Source of the DNA: Periplaneta americana
Lineage: Eukaryota; Arthropoda; Insecta; Blattodea; Blattidae
Assembly (NCBI RefSeq): GCF_040183065.1
Contig: NC_091119.1
Span: forward strand, 194,884,543 to 194,948,542
Length of the DNA stretch: 64,000 nucleotides
Direction of reading: 5' to 3'
Shown: positions 24,854 through 36,527 of the stretch, piece after piece
Position numbering within the stretch: position 1 is the first letter of the stretch
Layout: every line of letters starts with the position of its first letter
Made by a program: the position numbers and the translations under genes
Notes under the pieces: model-generated
What the model saw: only the letters and a program-made list of their open reading frames with translations
Databases searched by the model: none
What the model was told of the DNA's origin: nothing

Positions 24854-24890
<37 letters not shown>

Positions 24891-26177
24891 ACAACAATTG
24901 AATAAATGTGAAATATTAAAACCATATTACAAATTATAATATTACTGTGCGCTTCTATGGACCTGTTTATGTTAGGCAAGTATTAATTTATGTTTTGGGA
25001 AGCTAAGGATACCCATTGGGTGGTTTGTGACACCCTCTTTGTCATTTCTTGTGCTTTCACTGATAGAGAATATTCTACAATTCACTAGTAAGTTACAAAT
25101 ACTAGTACTTTTGTGGAACACAATCATGGAACTTCATTGGTAATTTCTAAGTATGGAGGGGTAAAGTACTACTGTAGAAAAGTCTTTTGTGGAATAGAAA
25201 CTCTAGTATTTTTACTGCTTACTAGAGAATTTACTTGTAATATACAACACCATACCTTTGTGGAATAGGCCCCTGATATTGTATTACGTACAGATTGACG
25301 CAAAGTGCTAAAAACCGGAGAACTGAACGGATTACAGCTATAATATCAACAGAAAGACGACGCTACATTTCTCCGGTAACGCGAAAACGGGAGAATTGAG
25401 GAAGCGAGTCGTAAACAAATAGTTCCGGGGCAGCACACTGAACTACGAGACCTTGTTTCAGCCTTCGGTCTTCCGTCTCGAGCCAACTCTGTGCCTCTTT
25501 TTGTTTACGAGATGTATATTTATATCGGTCCCTCTGTTCTGCAGAAGTATCTCAAATATAGTACCTAACAATTAACTACCAAGACGGGACACAGTCTCGC
25601 ATATACACGACGACATATCCATCACTGAAGCGACAGAATTAAATGCTCACGTACTACACATTTTTCGGTTAGATTGAACTGTGGCCTGGTTCGTCTTAAA
25701 AAAAAATACGAACAACAGGCATTCATGCTTGGCGGGATTCCCTGGCCACATGGCTGGAATTGCGCAAGACATCAAAACAGGATAATAAAAAAAAGTCGCA
25801 TACAGAGTGTCTTTATTGGAACCTAGTAGACAAAGAGACTCTGGAATACCTATTTATCACTTCAATGATTTCAGTATCCCTTATTTTCATTATACCAAGT
25901 CTGTGAGGCGGGCGAATGTCCGTCCAGGTACAGACAGATCAATTGGATGCATTAAATGACTGCAGAATCTTCCGAAGGAAAGAACGGTATCAGTGAATGA
26001 TCCTAAGGGCGGCATTTCAGCTCCGAATATAGCGGAGCCAGTACAGGCAGCTTAGACTGCTACATTATCTTTGGAATTCCACAGAACCGAAGCTGAATAC
26101 AGTAAACATCCCTAAAAAATCCACATCAATCGTCCATCCCTCTTCGAGGTCCGCAACTCAGCGTCCTCGTCAGTATT
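24726..26177. other. No gene seen; includes a 33-base A run
   Basis: CACTGCCGGGC followed by a long A run at 24857-24889 resembles a lone Tc1-type terminal repeat, but no partner end is visible. The rest shows no recognisable gene. Confidence 0.45.
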
Positions 26178-29100
26178 TTGAGAGTCCCAGACTCGACTTT
26201 CTTCAAAAACTTCAGTTCCCCCTTATTTTCAATTCATCATCGCTTTATTAATCCCATATCATATCACAGTTTCTACCAGAACTTTGATTTCCTTTATTAT
26301 CAATTGAATCGGCCATTTGTAAAACCACATGAGTCACAGAAAATAAGTTTCGCAAAAAAATATACGATTCTCATTTTAGTATCGAAAAGTCATTGATTTC
26401 CGCATCCATAAATTAGCGTGCTTAAAAGTACATTTCCGTGTCTGAAAGTATCCTAATTAGAAATACTGAAAACAGGTATTTTCATACAACACTGTTGCTT
26501 GCACCCGAAATCAACAAAAAGGACAATATTAATGGCTATGCCATGTTTCTGATCATAACCCTACTTAATTTCACATAAATGCTTCTCGTTGACTGGACTA
26601 GCAACGAGATCACTGTGGCAATATAACACATTCCCACCAAACTTCAAGCAGATAACATAAAATAAACAATTGTACTGTACTTACATGCATGATTCTCCTT
26701 GCTTCTGTGATTAGTACTTGAGAGACCCTTATCCTTGCAATGCTTTATCCTCTCTCTTTTATATTAATCTCTGTTAAAGACATATTTTTGCGTATTTTTA
26801 CTTCTACAGAACTCTTGAAACTACACTCACTGTCCAACATCTTGACAAAGAAGTACATGATAGGACATTGGTGCATCATGGCTTTAAGCGTTAAAATCAC
26901 ATGAATCCAGGACTTATGAGGTTTTGAAAGGAACTCAATATTTTAAGATTGTATAAAATATTTAGTAATGATTGAACTAATGTTATTTCGACTGGAAATG
27001 ATAGTGCTTGCTACAGTACCGGTAACTCATTTTCGTAAAAATATGGAGTCATATGGTTTTACAAATGACCGACTCAATTCATCATCACTTCGTTAACCTT
27101 TAATTTCTTCAAAATCTTCAGTTTGTTTCATCATCACTTTATTAACTCAAATTATGTCATAATTTTTCTTCAAAAACTTTGGTTTTCTTTATTCTCAATT
27201 TATCATAGATTCATTAATACCTTATCATCTGATAATTACTTAAAAAAACTGCAGTTTCTTTTATTCTCCATTTTCATCGATTCAGGTTCCTTTATTCTCA
27301 ATCCATCGTCACTTTATAACTCCAAATCATGTCATATTTTCTTCAAAACTTCGGTTTTCTTTATTTTCAATTCATTATCGATCCATTAATCCCTTATCAT
27401 CTGATTATGTCTTCAAAACTTTAGTTTCTTTTATTCTAAATCCATCGTCGCTTTAATATACTGTAGAGTTCACTGCAAGAATGATGGATGTCACTTTTTT
27501 GTCGAAAATGAACCAAGACTGTCAATGCATGGCTTAAGACATATAGTGTACATAGAGTGTTATATGGCATTAACACTGATAGTCATTGTCCAGTAATGAT
27601 CGGAAAATCACAGTTAAGCTTTGAGCGCTAAGCATTCAAACTTTCAATCGCTTCTCCTGCAAAATGTATTCCAAATGACATCCATCATTCTTGCAGTGGA
27701 CTCTTCATATCCAAATCACCTTACAGTTTCTTCAACTACTTCGATATCCTTTATTCTAAATCCATTGTCGCTTTATTAACCACAAATAATTTACAGTTTC
27801 TTCAAGTATTTCGATATCCTTTATTCTTAATCATCAACACTTCATTAATCTCATATCATCCTCATAATTTCTTCAAGAACTTCAGTTTCCTTTATTCTAA
27901 ATCCATCGTCGCTTTATTAACCCTAAATCATCTTACAGTTTCTTCAACTACTTCGATATCCTTTATTCTTAATCCATCAACACTTCATTAATCTCATATC
28001 ATCCTCATAATTTTTTTCAAGAACTTCAGTTTCCTTTATTATAAATCCATCGTCGCTTTATTAACTCCAAATCATCTTACAGTTTCTTCAACTATTTCGA
28101 TATCCTTTATTCTTAATCCATCAACATTTCATTAATCTGATATCATCTCGTAATTTTTTCAAGAATTTCAGTTCCCTCTATTCTAAATCCATTGTCACTT
28201 TATTAACCCCAAATCATCTTACAGTTTCTTCAAGCAGTCCTCTAGTCTTAATCCATCAACAAGTCATTAATCACTTATCATTTCATAGCTTCTTCAATAA
28301 CTTCAGTTCTATCTATTCTAAATCCATCGCCGCTTTATTAACCCCAAATAATTTACAGTTTCTTCAAGTATTTCGATATCCTTTATTCTTAATACATCAA
28401 CACTTCATTAATCTCATATCATCCTCATAATTTTTTCATGAACTTCAGTTTCCTTTATTCTAAATCCATCGCAGCTTTATTAACCCTAAATCATCTTACA
28501 GTTTCTTCAAGTACTTCGATATCCTTCGTTCTTAATCCATCAACACTTAATTAATCTCATATCATCCTCATAATTTTTCCAAGAACTTCAGTTTCCTTTA
28601 TTCTAAATCCATCGTCGCTTTATTAACCCTAAATCATCTTACAGTTTCTTCAAGTACTTCGATATCCTTCATTCTTAATCCATCAACATTTCATTAATCA
28701 CTTGTCGTTTCATAGCTTCTTCAATAACTTCAGTTCCCTCTATTCTAAATCCATCGTCGCTTTATTAACCCTAAATCATCTTACAGTTTCTTCAACTACT
28801 TCGATATCCTTTATTCTTAATCCATCAACACTTCATTAATCTCATATCATCTCATACTTTCTTCAAGAACTTCAGTTTCCTTTATTCTAAATCCATCGTC
28901 GCTTTATTAACCCTAAATCATCTTACAGTTTCTTCAAGTACTTCGATATCCTTCATTCTTAATCCATCAACATTTCATTAATCACTTGTCGTTTCATAGC
29001 TTCTTCAATAACTTCAGTTCCCTCTATTCTAAATCCATCGTCGCTTTATTAACCCTAAATCATCTTACAGTTTCTTCAACTACTTCGATATCCTTTATTC

Positions 29101-29600
29101 TTAATCCATCAACACTTCATTAATCTCATATCATCTCATACTTTCTTCAAGAACTTCAGTTTCCTTTATTCTAAATCCATCGTCGCTTTATTAACCCTAA
29201 ATCATCTTACAGTTTCTTCAAGTACTTCGATATCCTTCATTCTTAATCCATCAACATTTCATTAATCACTTGTCGTTTCATAGCTTCTTCAATAACTTCA
29301 GTTCCCTCTATTCTAAATCCATCGTCGCTTTATTAACCCTAAATCATCTTACAGTTTCTTCAACTACTTCGATATCCTTTATTCTTAATCCATCAACACT
29401 TCATTAATCTCATATCATCTCATACTTTCTTCAATAACTTCAGTTCTATCTATTCTAAATCCATCGTCGCTTTATTAACCCTAAATCATCTTACAGTTTC
29501 CTCAAGTATTTCGATATCCTTCATTCTTAATCCATCAACACTTCATTAACCCCACATCATCTCTTAGCTTTTACAATAACGTCAGTTCCTTTATTCACTA
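26178..29600. repeat. 71 bp satellite with 284 bp higher-order repeat
   Basis: Monomers of about 71 bp contain CTTCAGTTTCCTTTATTCTA, AATCCATCGTCGCTTTATTA and CATCTTACAGTTT. From about 28500 to 29470 four distinguishable monomers repeat as a 284 bp block (the monomer beginning CTTCAACTACTTCGATATCC starts at 28790, 29074 and 29358). The left end, from 26178 to about 27460, is sparse and diverged. One MITE interrupts at 27465-27704. Confidence 0.96.
27465..27704. mobile_element. MITE, 240 bp, inside the satellite
   Basis: The 29-30 bp inverted ends begin AGAGTTCACTGCAAGAATGA with one mismatch. The target duplication is unclear because satellite sequence on the two sides has diverged. Confidence 0.85.
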
Positions 29601-29619
29601 ACCATTAGCGCTTGATTTA

Positions 29620-30224
29620 TTCCTAACCGATCTCATCAACTCTGAATAGTAATTCTGCATAAAGTACTGCCTTGTCGTATTATACGTATTAATAAACACG
29701 CCCTTCAGCAAGGATAAATTTGCAATCTCCTCGTCAGAAATCGAACGTGCACTTCGTCTGAGCTGACACATGCAGTAGATGATAATTATATTATACCCTG
29801 CCTACACATTAGCTTGAAGAAGTTTCGTTTTCTTTGGACTACTTCCATGTCTGTCGGGGTATTGGTGAACGTGTCAATAAACAGAGGACAATGAACTCGT
29901 CCAAGAATAACATTATGCACGAAGGTTTCGATGATTGGGACAAATTCTCATAGACTTGTGGACGTTAAAAAGATGTCTGAAAATGGAGAGAACATAAAAC
30001 CTTGTAGAAGAAACCTTGGACATCGAAGATAGAGGTGGAAAGACTACACCTATTGTGTGTTTTTCTGGGTATATGAATAGGGATTTAACGTTGCCACAGG
30101 AAACAATAAGCTGTAATTGTCCAATTATAAATTAATCTTCCGAGTTAAATATTTAGGGATCATCATAATAATTGATAAGCATCTGAAATGAAGCAAACTT
30201 ATCAACTATCTTTGTAACAAATTA
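29620..30224. other. No gene seen
   Basis: A stretch at about 30046-30100 resembles 51778-51840 (GTGTGTTTTTCTGGG and ATAGGGATTTAAC), indicating a small dispersed repeat. Nothing else is recognised. Confidence 0.45.
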
Positions 30225-30375
30225 CGTAATAGTACATTATGCAACGAGCCTATAATGATAGTAATTAAGAAAGCGAGTATGGATGTTTATGAAACGAGCG
30301 CAAGCGAGTTTCATAATTTTCATACGAGCTTCTTAATTACCATTATAGGCGAGTTTCATACGACTTTTTATGCTC
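30225..30375. mobile_element. Hairpin-forming MITE-like element
   Basis: GCCTATAATGATAGTAATTA (from 30249) is inverted at TAATTACCATTATAGGCG (about 30334-30351). The centre ATGAAACGAGCGCAAGCGAG is itself partly palindromic. Boundaries and target duplication are not certain. Confidence 0.55.
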
Positions 30376-30780
30376 GACCATATTTCTAACTTGAAATTAC
30401 CGGTATTCAGATGTATACATTTTATTTGTATCTGACAAGATCGGAAGTGACCTTGTTCTAGGTCGTGAATTGTGAGATGTGCGCAGACGCGAAAGTATTG
30501 ATTTTTTCCGAGGAACAATAATGTCATTGACCTTGATGTATAATCCCGTTAAACTTGATAATATTATAATATTATAACCTTGATTACTGAATTCGACACT
30601 GAAAAACGAGATGACAAATTGAATTTATTTGAATATTATTTACAATTAACGCTAATTATTATAGTAACAGAACATAACCTTCTGAGACAGTATTGGATTT
30701 CAACCTCCGTGACTTTTCGCTAATTCTCTTTCGATTGCATATCCGAGAATAATCGATACTTGCGGTTTTATAACGGTACA

Positions 30781-30870
30781 AAGCTGACTTCTCATTGGCT
30801 GAACACATGTAAGTTGAGTTATCATTGGCTGAACACATGTAAGCTGAGTTATCATTGGCTGAAGACCTGT
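30781..30870. repeat. Three exact-length 30 bp repeats with CCAAT motifs
   Basis: Units 30781-30810, 30811-30840 and 30841-30870 each contain TCATTGGCTGAA, whose minus strand is a CCAAT box, followed by ACATGT or a variant. Spacing is exactly 30 bp. The 80-codon minus-strand ORF over it, with a repeated CSANDNS segment, follows from the repeat. Confidence 0.85.
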
Positions 30871-31013
30871 ACTTTAATGAGTAGGTGTACTTTAATGACA
30901 TGCATTAAAGGACTGCTACTAGGTGTATAATTAGTACATTTCGGCATGGTCGATCATAAAATTATTTACATAAATTTCAGCAACTGTTAAGGACAATCAA
31001 ATCAACTCTATTA

Positions 31014-31470
31014 AAGAAAGTTCGACCAGAAACAATTTTTGAAATTCTATAAAGTTATGGCAGTCCCGGCATTATTATATGGATTAGAGACATGGTCATT
31101 AACGAAAGGACAACTTCGAAGAATAGAAGCTGCTGAAATGCGATTGCTAAGACCTCTTGCAGGATATACTCTTTACGACCATAAAAGGAACGCTGAGATC
31201 CCAACAGAATTTAATATCACCGCCATTACGGATACTATAGAATCTTACCGCAACAACTGGTATGAACATGTATTAAGAATGCCCAACAATAGGTTACCCG
31301 AGAGACTATTGGACTATACATCTCATGGAAAACGAGACATCCGAAGACCAAGGAAGAGATGGAAAGATCAACTTTCTTCTGGAAGTGGAACAGGCCAGGA
31401 GGCCTAATCCAAGACTGTTATTGATGATGTTCCAAAAAACGGCGCAAAATTAGGAATACTCTAGAAGAGA
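31014..31470 (+). pseudogene. LINE ORF2 C-terminal fragment
   Basis: An open frame of 122 codons encodes KFYKVMAVPALLYGLETWSL, QLRRIEAAEMRLLRPLAGYT and GKRDIRRPRKRWKDQL. This is the post-RT region common to several insect non-LTR elements. No RT core is nearby, so the copy is 5' truncated. The frame stops early. Confidence 0.85.
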
Positions 31471-31472
31471 AT

Positions 31473-31760
31473 TAAATAGAACTTGTTGTGGAAACCATGT
31501 CAAGTGCATATGACAAAATGGAGTGTAAGATGTCTTTCAAAACACACTTTTTACATTCTCATTTGGATTTCTTTCTTCCTAACTTTGGAGCGGTAAGCGA
31601 CGAGCATGGGCAAAGATTTCATCAAGAAAATCTGAAATGGAAAGGCGATATAAAGGAAGATCATCATCCAGCATGCTTGCTGACTATTGTTGGTTCCTTG
31701 TAAAAGACAATTCCAGGTCTAATTATAAACAGAAGTCATCCAGAAAATTCTTTTAAATGT
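31473..31760 (+). pseudogene. C-terminal fragment of a widespread arthropod uncharacterised protein
   Basis: The frame reads ELVVETMSSAYDKMECKMSF then FLHSHLDFF and GAVSDEHGQRFHQ. After one frameshift near 31630 it continues MERRYKG, MLADYCW and a short basic tail with a stop. I recall this motif set (HFLHSHLDFFP, GAVSDEHGERFHQD, MLADYCW) from a multi-copy protein family found across arthropod genomes, probably transposon-derived; the function is unknown to me. The fragment directly follows a LINE piece. Confidence 0.6.
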
Positions 31761-32607
31761 AAGTTCAAATTCCGAGATTTTTCTCATTATATGCATGAAA
31801 TATTTTTATTGTTGTTGTGTTTTAAACTATGTAACATCATTTTTGTATCCAGTACACGTTTTTCAAGTATTATGAGGAATTTTGAATCCCTAGTAAGTTG
31901 TAATTTTATCAGTAGCAGTGAAAAATTAGAAACAAATAAGTTTTGTCATTAAAAAAATTCAATTAATTTTCCCCGCAAAATGGTACGTGATGGAGCAATT
32001 TGAATTTTAAATTCAGATTTAGGGCACACATATTAGTAATATTCACCTATTTTTATTTCGGAGCAAGACAAAAAGTAAAAATTTGTTGTTCAGTGTTATT
32101 GAATGACCCAATGACCCATGTATTTGAAATGTTTAATATTTTTCGCGTATTGATTCATTTGTTTTATGGTCCCAAATGTCAAAGTCTGCTGTCTGATGTT
32201 TCTGCGAAGTTTTAAAAACCCGAGTTTATGATCCACACAAATAAGTGACATGCGATTCCTTGCATCCCTATAATTGCGTGAAACATTCATGTTGTTCGTG
32301 ACTGTTATTGTGAGCAAGGTTGAGATTGTAAGGATGTTTGAGATCTGAAATTTAAGTTTGATATTTATTTATTTTCATTTCTGTCTTTGTACTCCCTGCA
32401 TATAAAATTTAACGAGGCAAAACCTTTTCGTTAATTACTTCATATAATAACTGCTTTCTCATTTCACGAGGCCTAGTATAGAGACAACAATGCAATTAAT
32501 TATTTCTGTTACATTTGTTCCCCCTCTTATGTTTCACCACGGCTGGCTAGATTCGAAATTCCTTTACTTTAAACACATCATAATCCTAGTCATCCAAGGT
32601 GTACTAA
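31761..32607. other. No gene seen
   Basis: AT-rich sequence without a recognisable gene. Overlapping plus and minus ORFs at 32000-32317 have no motifs. Confidence 0.5.
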
Positions 32608-32987
32608 AAGGCCCATTCACAATGAAAATTAAACATAACCGTAACATAAACACAGAAGTTTGCGCCCAGGCTACTAAATGGGATCATTCACAATGATTCA
32701 CATAAGCATTGACATAAACATTACCGTAAGACGTTAACATGAAAGTTTGCAAACTCCAAACTTTCATGCTTATGCTTACGTGATTTGCAAACAGAACACA
32801 ATCGTGGAGCGCTGAAGTATACGACAGAATATGAGGAAATGGCGTCGTTGTTATGTTTCCATGGTTACCAAGTATGTTTGCTGTTATGTTTATGTTCCCA
32901 TCGTGAATTATGGTATGACTTCTTGATTTTACTGTAACGTTAAGTTAACGTTTACGTTATGTTTAATTTTCATTGTGAATGAGCCTT
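32608..32987. mobile_element. PIF/Harbinger-type MITE, 380 bp
   Basis: The ends AAGGCCCATTCACAATGAAA and its inverse TTTCATTGTGAATGAGCCTT extend about 35 bp, and TAA is duplicated at both sides. The interior includes a second hairpin around CATGAAAGTTTG/CAAACTTTCATG (near 32740-32770). Confidence 0.9.
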
Positions 32988-32990
32988 TAA

Positions 32991-33883
32991 TGACGTCATG
33001 TTTTAACAGGAAGTGTGGCCAGATTTCTCGAATGTCAAGGGCATACACGTTTAACGTTAAAATATTTTTGAAGACATGGCGTCCAAACTTCACATGAACC
33101 TACGCAAAAAATAAAATTAATTATAAAAGTCGTTAGGAGTCTGTTTTAAGTAAATGTCTATTTGGTGTATTTTCAAAATAATGTCCCATTACTTCTATTT
33201 TAAAAATAATCGCTTTTCATAATCGAATGAACAAATTTATAGTTACTAAATATGAACAAAATCCGTCCAATAATTTAGGACAGACAAGGAACAAATTTTT
33301 CCGGTATGACACATGCTGATAAAATGGATTTCTACAAAAATTCTCGAGAAATCAGTTTCTGTAGAGTCGCAATACTTACGCCTACTCTTTTTATTTCGTA
33401 TAATAAGAAACAACAACGAATCGTCCTGTATACTTCCGCCGGTTGCATTTGTTTCACAGACATTACGTGGCAAAGAGTTACATTATGCTATTCCGACAAT
33501 TTGTAAGTTTATTTTCACAGTTTTCGTGCATTCAGACTGCGGTCACGTAAGCTACGATCCCAGTGCGTGAGCTTTTTGGACAGACATCGAGACTAAAATT
33601 AACCTAGGACTGCAAGCTCCACTCACTGTCTCTGTCTCCCTTTTCCACATTAGTGGCTGGTCCCACAGATCATCACGCGGAAATCAAACTGTGCGACCGA
33701 AATGTTACAAAGAACGACATGCGTGAACAACAGACCGGCTTCGTCAGTACGTGTACGTGTATGATAATAAATTTGTCACGAATATCTAAATTCTCTTCTT
33801 CTAAGGAATGTACACTCCTCTTCCTGAGTTCTCTAATTAGGTACCGGTAGTTTATTTTGTACACACGATGGTGCATATATTTA
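32991..33883. other. No gene seen
   Basis: No recognised features. ORFs at 33246-33570 overlap on both strands and lack motifs. Confidence 0.45.
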
Positions 33884-33887
33884 ACAT

Positions 33888-34137
33888 GAAGAGTTCGCGG
33901 GAAAAACGATGAATGTCATTAAGGATTCGATAATGATCTAATTGAGTCTATAACTGCAAGATGTAGTGCTGTTTCTATAGAAAATAAAGGAAAGGATTAT
34001 AGTATTCGTGGTGATAATTCTCCTTTTTACCATTTTTCATAAGAACAACATTAAATTTCGTAGTGATCCCTTGAATTAGATAATGACATCAACCTTAACA
34101 TAACTGTGACATTCATCGTTTTTCGCGCGAACTCTTC
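33888..34137. mobile_element. MITE, 250 bp
   Basis: The inverted ends GAAGAGTTCGCGGGAAAAAC (about 32 bp with small mismatches) are flanked by ACAT at 33884-33887 and 34138-34141. A 4 bp target duplication is unusual for the other MITEs here. Confidence 0.85.
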
Positions 34138-34152
34138 ACATGTAAACAATTA

Positions 34153-34960
34153 CAGTGAAACCTCTCATTTACGGACATCGAAGGGCCGTAACAATCTGTC
34201 CGCACCTGGGAGGTGTCCTTTGTTAGGAGGGAGGCTCCCCAATCTAACAGAAAATTTATAATATGCAATATATATCCCTTCATGCTTTAAATGAAATGTA
34301 TTATTGTAGTTTAATTCTAAATACAGTGTACTGTACTACAGTAAATTATTTGTAACTTTGAACTACAGTAGATAAGACCAAAAAAGGAAAATACAGTACC
34401 GTGCCATGCAATTTTATTCTAGGTCTACAGTTATGCAGTACTGTAATTTACAGTTTTCAACTTAACCTTTACGTTCAGGTGCCATGTCTCTCGAAACAGA
34501 ACAACTGATTGAAGTGAAGAGAATAAATCTACTAACCCCATCATGTGTCGAATACAATTTCACGATTTCGGAAACCTTGGACCCATCAGACAGGTTAAAT
34601 TTTATGACTCTGTTTATCCACCACTTCCAGCTATCCAGGGGTAGCCGGCTGGGCTAGTGGTAGCCTACGATACCCTTATTGTCTTCTTTCATGTTTTAAG
34701 GAATTTCTGTACAGTTCTCAAAACTAAATTTTTTATTTTTGTAACACATTAGGTCTTGAAAACCAAGTTCTGTCCGCAGTCAGGAGGTAAAGCAAGCTTT
34801 AGGACTGTGAAACAGCTGTCCGTGTCCGTGTCTGAGAGTGTCCGTAAACGAGAGTTAAATTTATCATTATTTCTATATTATTTCAGTTGGGAGATAAAAA
34901 TATGTCCGTATTTGAGGAGTGTCCGTATCTTGGGAGTGTCCGTAAGGAGAGGTTTCACTG
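34153..34960. mobile_element. pogo/Tigger-like non-autonomous element
   Basis: The ends CAGTGAAACCTCTCATTTAC and its inverse GGAGAGGTTTCACTG, with TA on both sides, are the hallmark of pogo/Tigger elements. The sub-terminal TGTCCGTA motif is repeated several times near the right end (34810-34950). No transposase frame survives. Confidence 0.85.
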
Positions 34961-35109
34961 TATTTCTGTTTGCAAGCTTTTGCAAAACGAGTGTGATTAC
35001 TTTCTTAATAGAGCACCAACAAGGACAGACAAAAGAACATATTTCCTTGTACTAAAATTATTTTGGTATTTTAACGACATTTTTAGCTGCAGACGATGTC
35101 ATACGTTAA

Positions 35110-35110
<1 letters not shown>

Positions 35111-35167
<57 letters not shown>
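35111..35167. repeat. (TAA)n microsatellite at LINE-alpha 3' end
   Basis: About 19 units directly adjoin the last codons of LINE-alpha, consistent with a simple-repeat 3' tail. Confidence 0.95.
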
Positions 35168-35170
<3 letters not shown>

Positions 35171-36461
35171 TCCTAGTTTTCTGCCCAAGGGCAGGTCTTT
35201 TACTGCAAACCAGCATTCTCCAATCTTTCTTATTTTCTGTCTTCCTTTTTGTCTCCTCGTATGATCCATATATCTTAATATCGTCTATTATCTGGTATCT
35301 TCTTCTGCCCCGAACTTTTCTCCCGATCATTATTCCTTCCAGTGTGTCCTTCAGTAGGCAGTTTCTTCTCAGCCAGTGACCCAGCAAATTCCTTTTCCTT
35401 TCCCTGATCAACTTCGGCACTATTCTTTTTTCATCCACTCTTCCTAGCACAGCTTCCTTTATTATTCTGTCTGTCCATTTCACACGCTCCATTCTTCTTC
35501 AGATCCACATTTCAAACGTTTCTAGTCGCTTCTCTGCACTTCGTCGTAACGTCCATGTTTCTGCGCCATACAATGCCACACTCCGTACAAAGCATTTCAT
35601 TAGTCTCTTCCTTAGTTCTTTTTCCAGAGGTCCGCAGAAGATGCTCTTTTTATATTAAAAGCTTCCATGGTCATTGCTATCCTCCTTTTGAGTTCTTGGC
35701 AGCAGCTCATGTTACTGCTTATAGTACACTCCATGTATTTGAAGCTGTCCACTTGCTCTACTGCCTGATTTCGAATTCGCACGTTTACCTTCTTTATTTT
35801 TCTTCCGATAACCATGGTCTTCGTCTTGTTTGCATTTATCTTTATCCCATATTGCTCACAAATGTCATTTACCTCCAGTAACATACCTTTTAATATCATC
35901 TCCTCTTCTGTTAACCGTACCATATATACCATCTCTGTGGAGTAGGGGTCAGCATGCTGGTCTCTTACGCAGAGGGCCCGGGTTCGATTCCCGGTCGGGT
36001 TGAATTTCCTGGTTGAGATTTTCAGGGTTTTTCCTCAACCGTAAGGCAAATGCCAGGAAATTCGGGCCACAACATCCCTGAATATCACCGGCCTCATTCA
36101 TCACCGAAATCATATTCATAACAAATCAGTAATACATATACCATCTAGTTCACAACAATATAACCAGTGTCAACAATAGTACACAGGCCTTCGGATTTCA
36201 ACCAAAGATTAACTCGCGATATCACCAAAGATAGCGAGTATAAATAACAGTGAGGAAAAAAAAAATGCCATATCATCAGTAAATCTTATGCACTTTATTC
36301 TTCTTCCTCCTACTATCACCCCCATGTTCTGAAAACAGTTCTTCACTAAATTCTCCAAGTAGATGTTGAATAGGGTAGGCTATGAAGGGCATCCTTGTAC
36401 TCCTCTCCCTATTTCACTTCCCATTGACATTTCTTCTCCTATTCTGACTTTGATTAGTTTG

Positions 36462-36466
<5 letters not shown>
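35168..36466 (-). pseudogene. LINE-alpha copy reaching its 3' end
   Basis: The 5'-to-3' order on the minus strand is a disrupted RT block (IGEEMSMGSEIGRGV, QGCPS), INANKTKTMVIGRKIKKVNV, FKYMECTISSNMSCCQELKR, MERVKWTDRI, LLGHWLRRNCLLKD, RGRRRYQIIDDIKIYGS and a tail of (TAA)n. A SINE interrupts it at 35935-36270. The 5' side is cut at a second trinucleotide run. Multiple frame breaks are present. Confidence 0.88.
35935..36270 (+). mobile_element. SINE family D
   Basis: The tRNA-like head GGAGTAGGGGTCAGCATGCT ... GGGTTCGATTCCCGG (about 35939-35998) is followed by TTGAATTTCCTGGTTGAG and ends in a 10-base A run. CCATAT lies on both sides (near 35920 and 36274), a short target duplication. Confidence 0.82.

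Positions 36467-36524
<58 letters not shown>
36466..36524. repeat. (TAA)n microsatellite
   Basis: About 19 units begin where the LINE-alpha sequence ...TTTGATATAA stops. It produces a poly-Tyr ORF artefact. Confidence 0.95.

Positions 36525-36527
<3 letters not shown>

Noticed and set aside
24846..24900. Tc1 element at CACTGCCGGGC plus poly-A
   Set aside because: No matching opposite end or TA duplication could be found nearby.
35106..35167. Poly-leucine and poly-tyrosine tracts
   Set aside because: These are translations of (TAA)n microsatellites.
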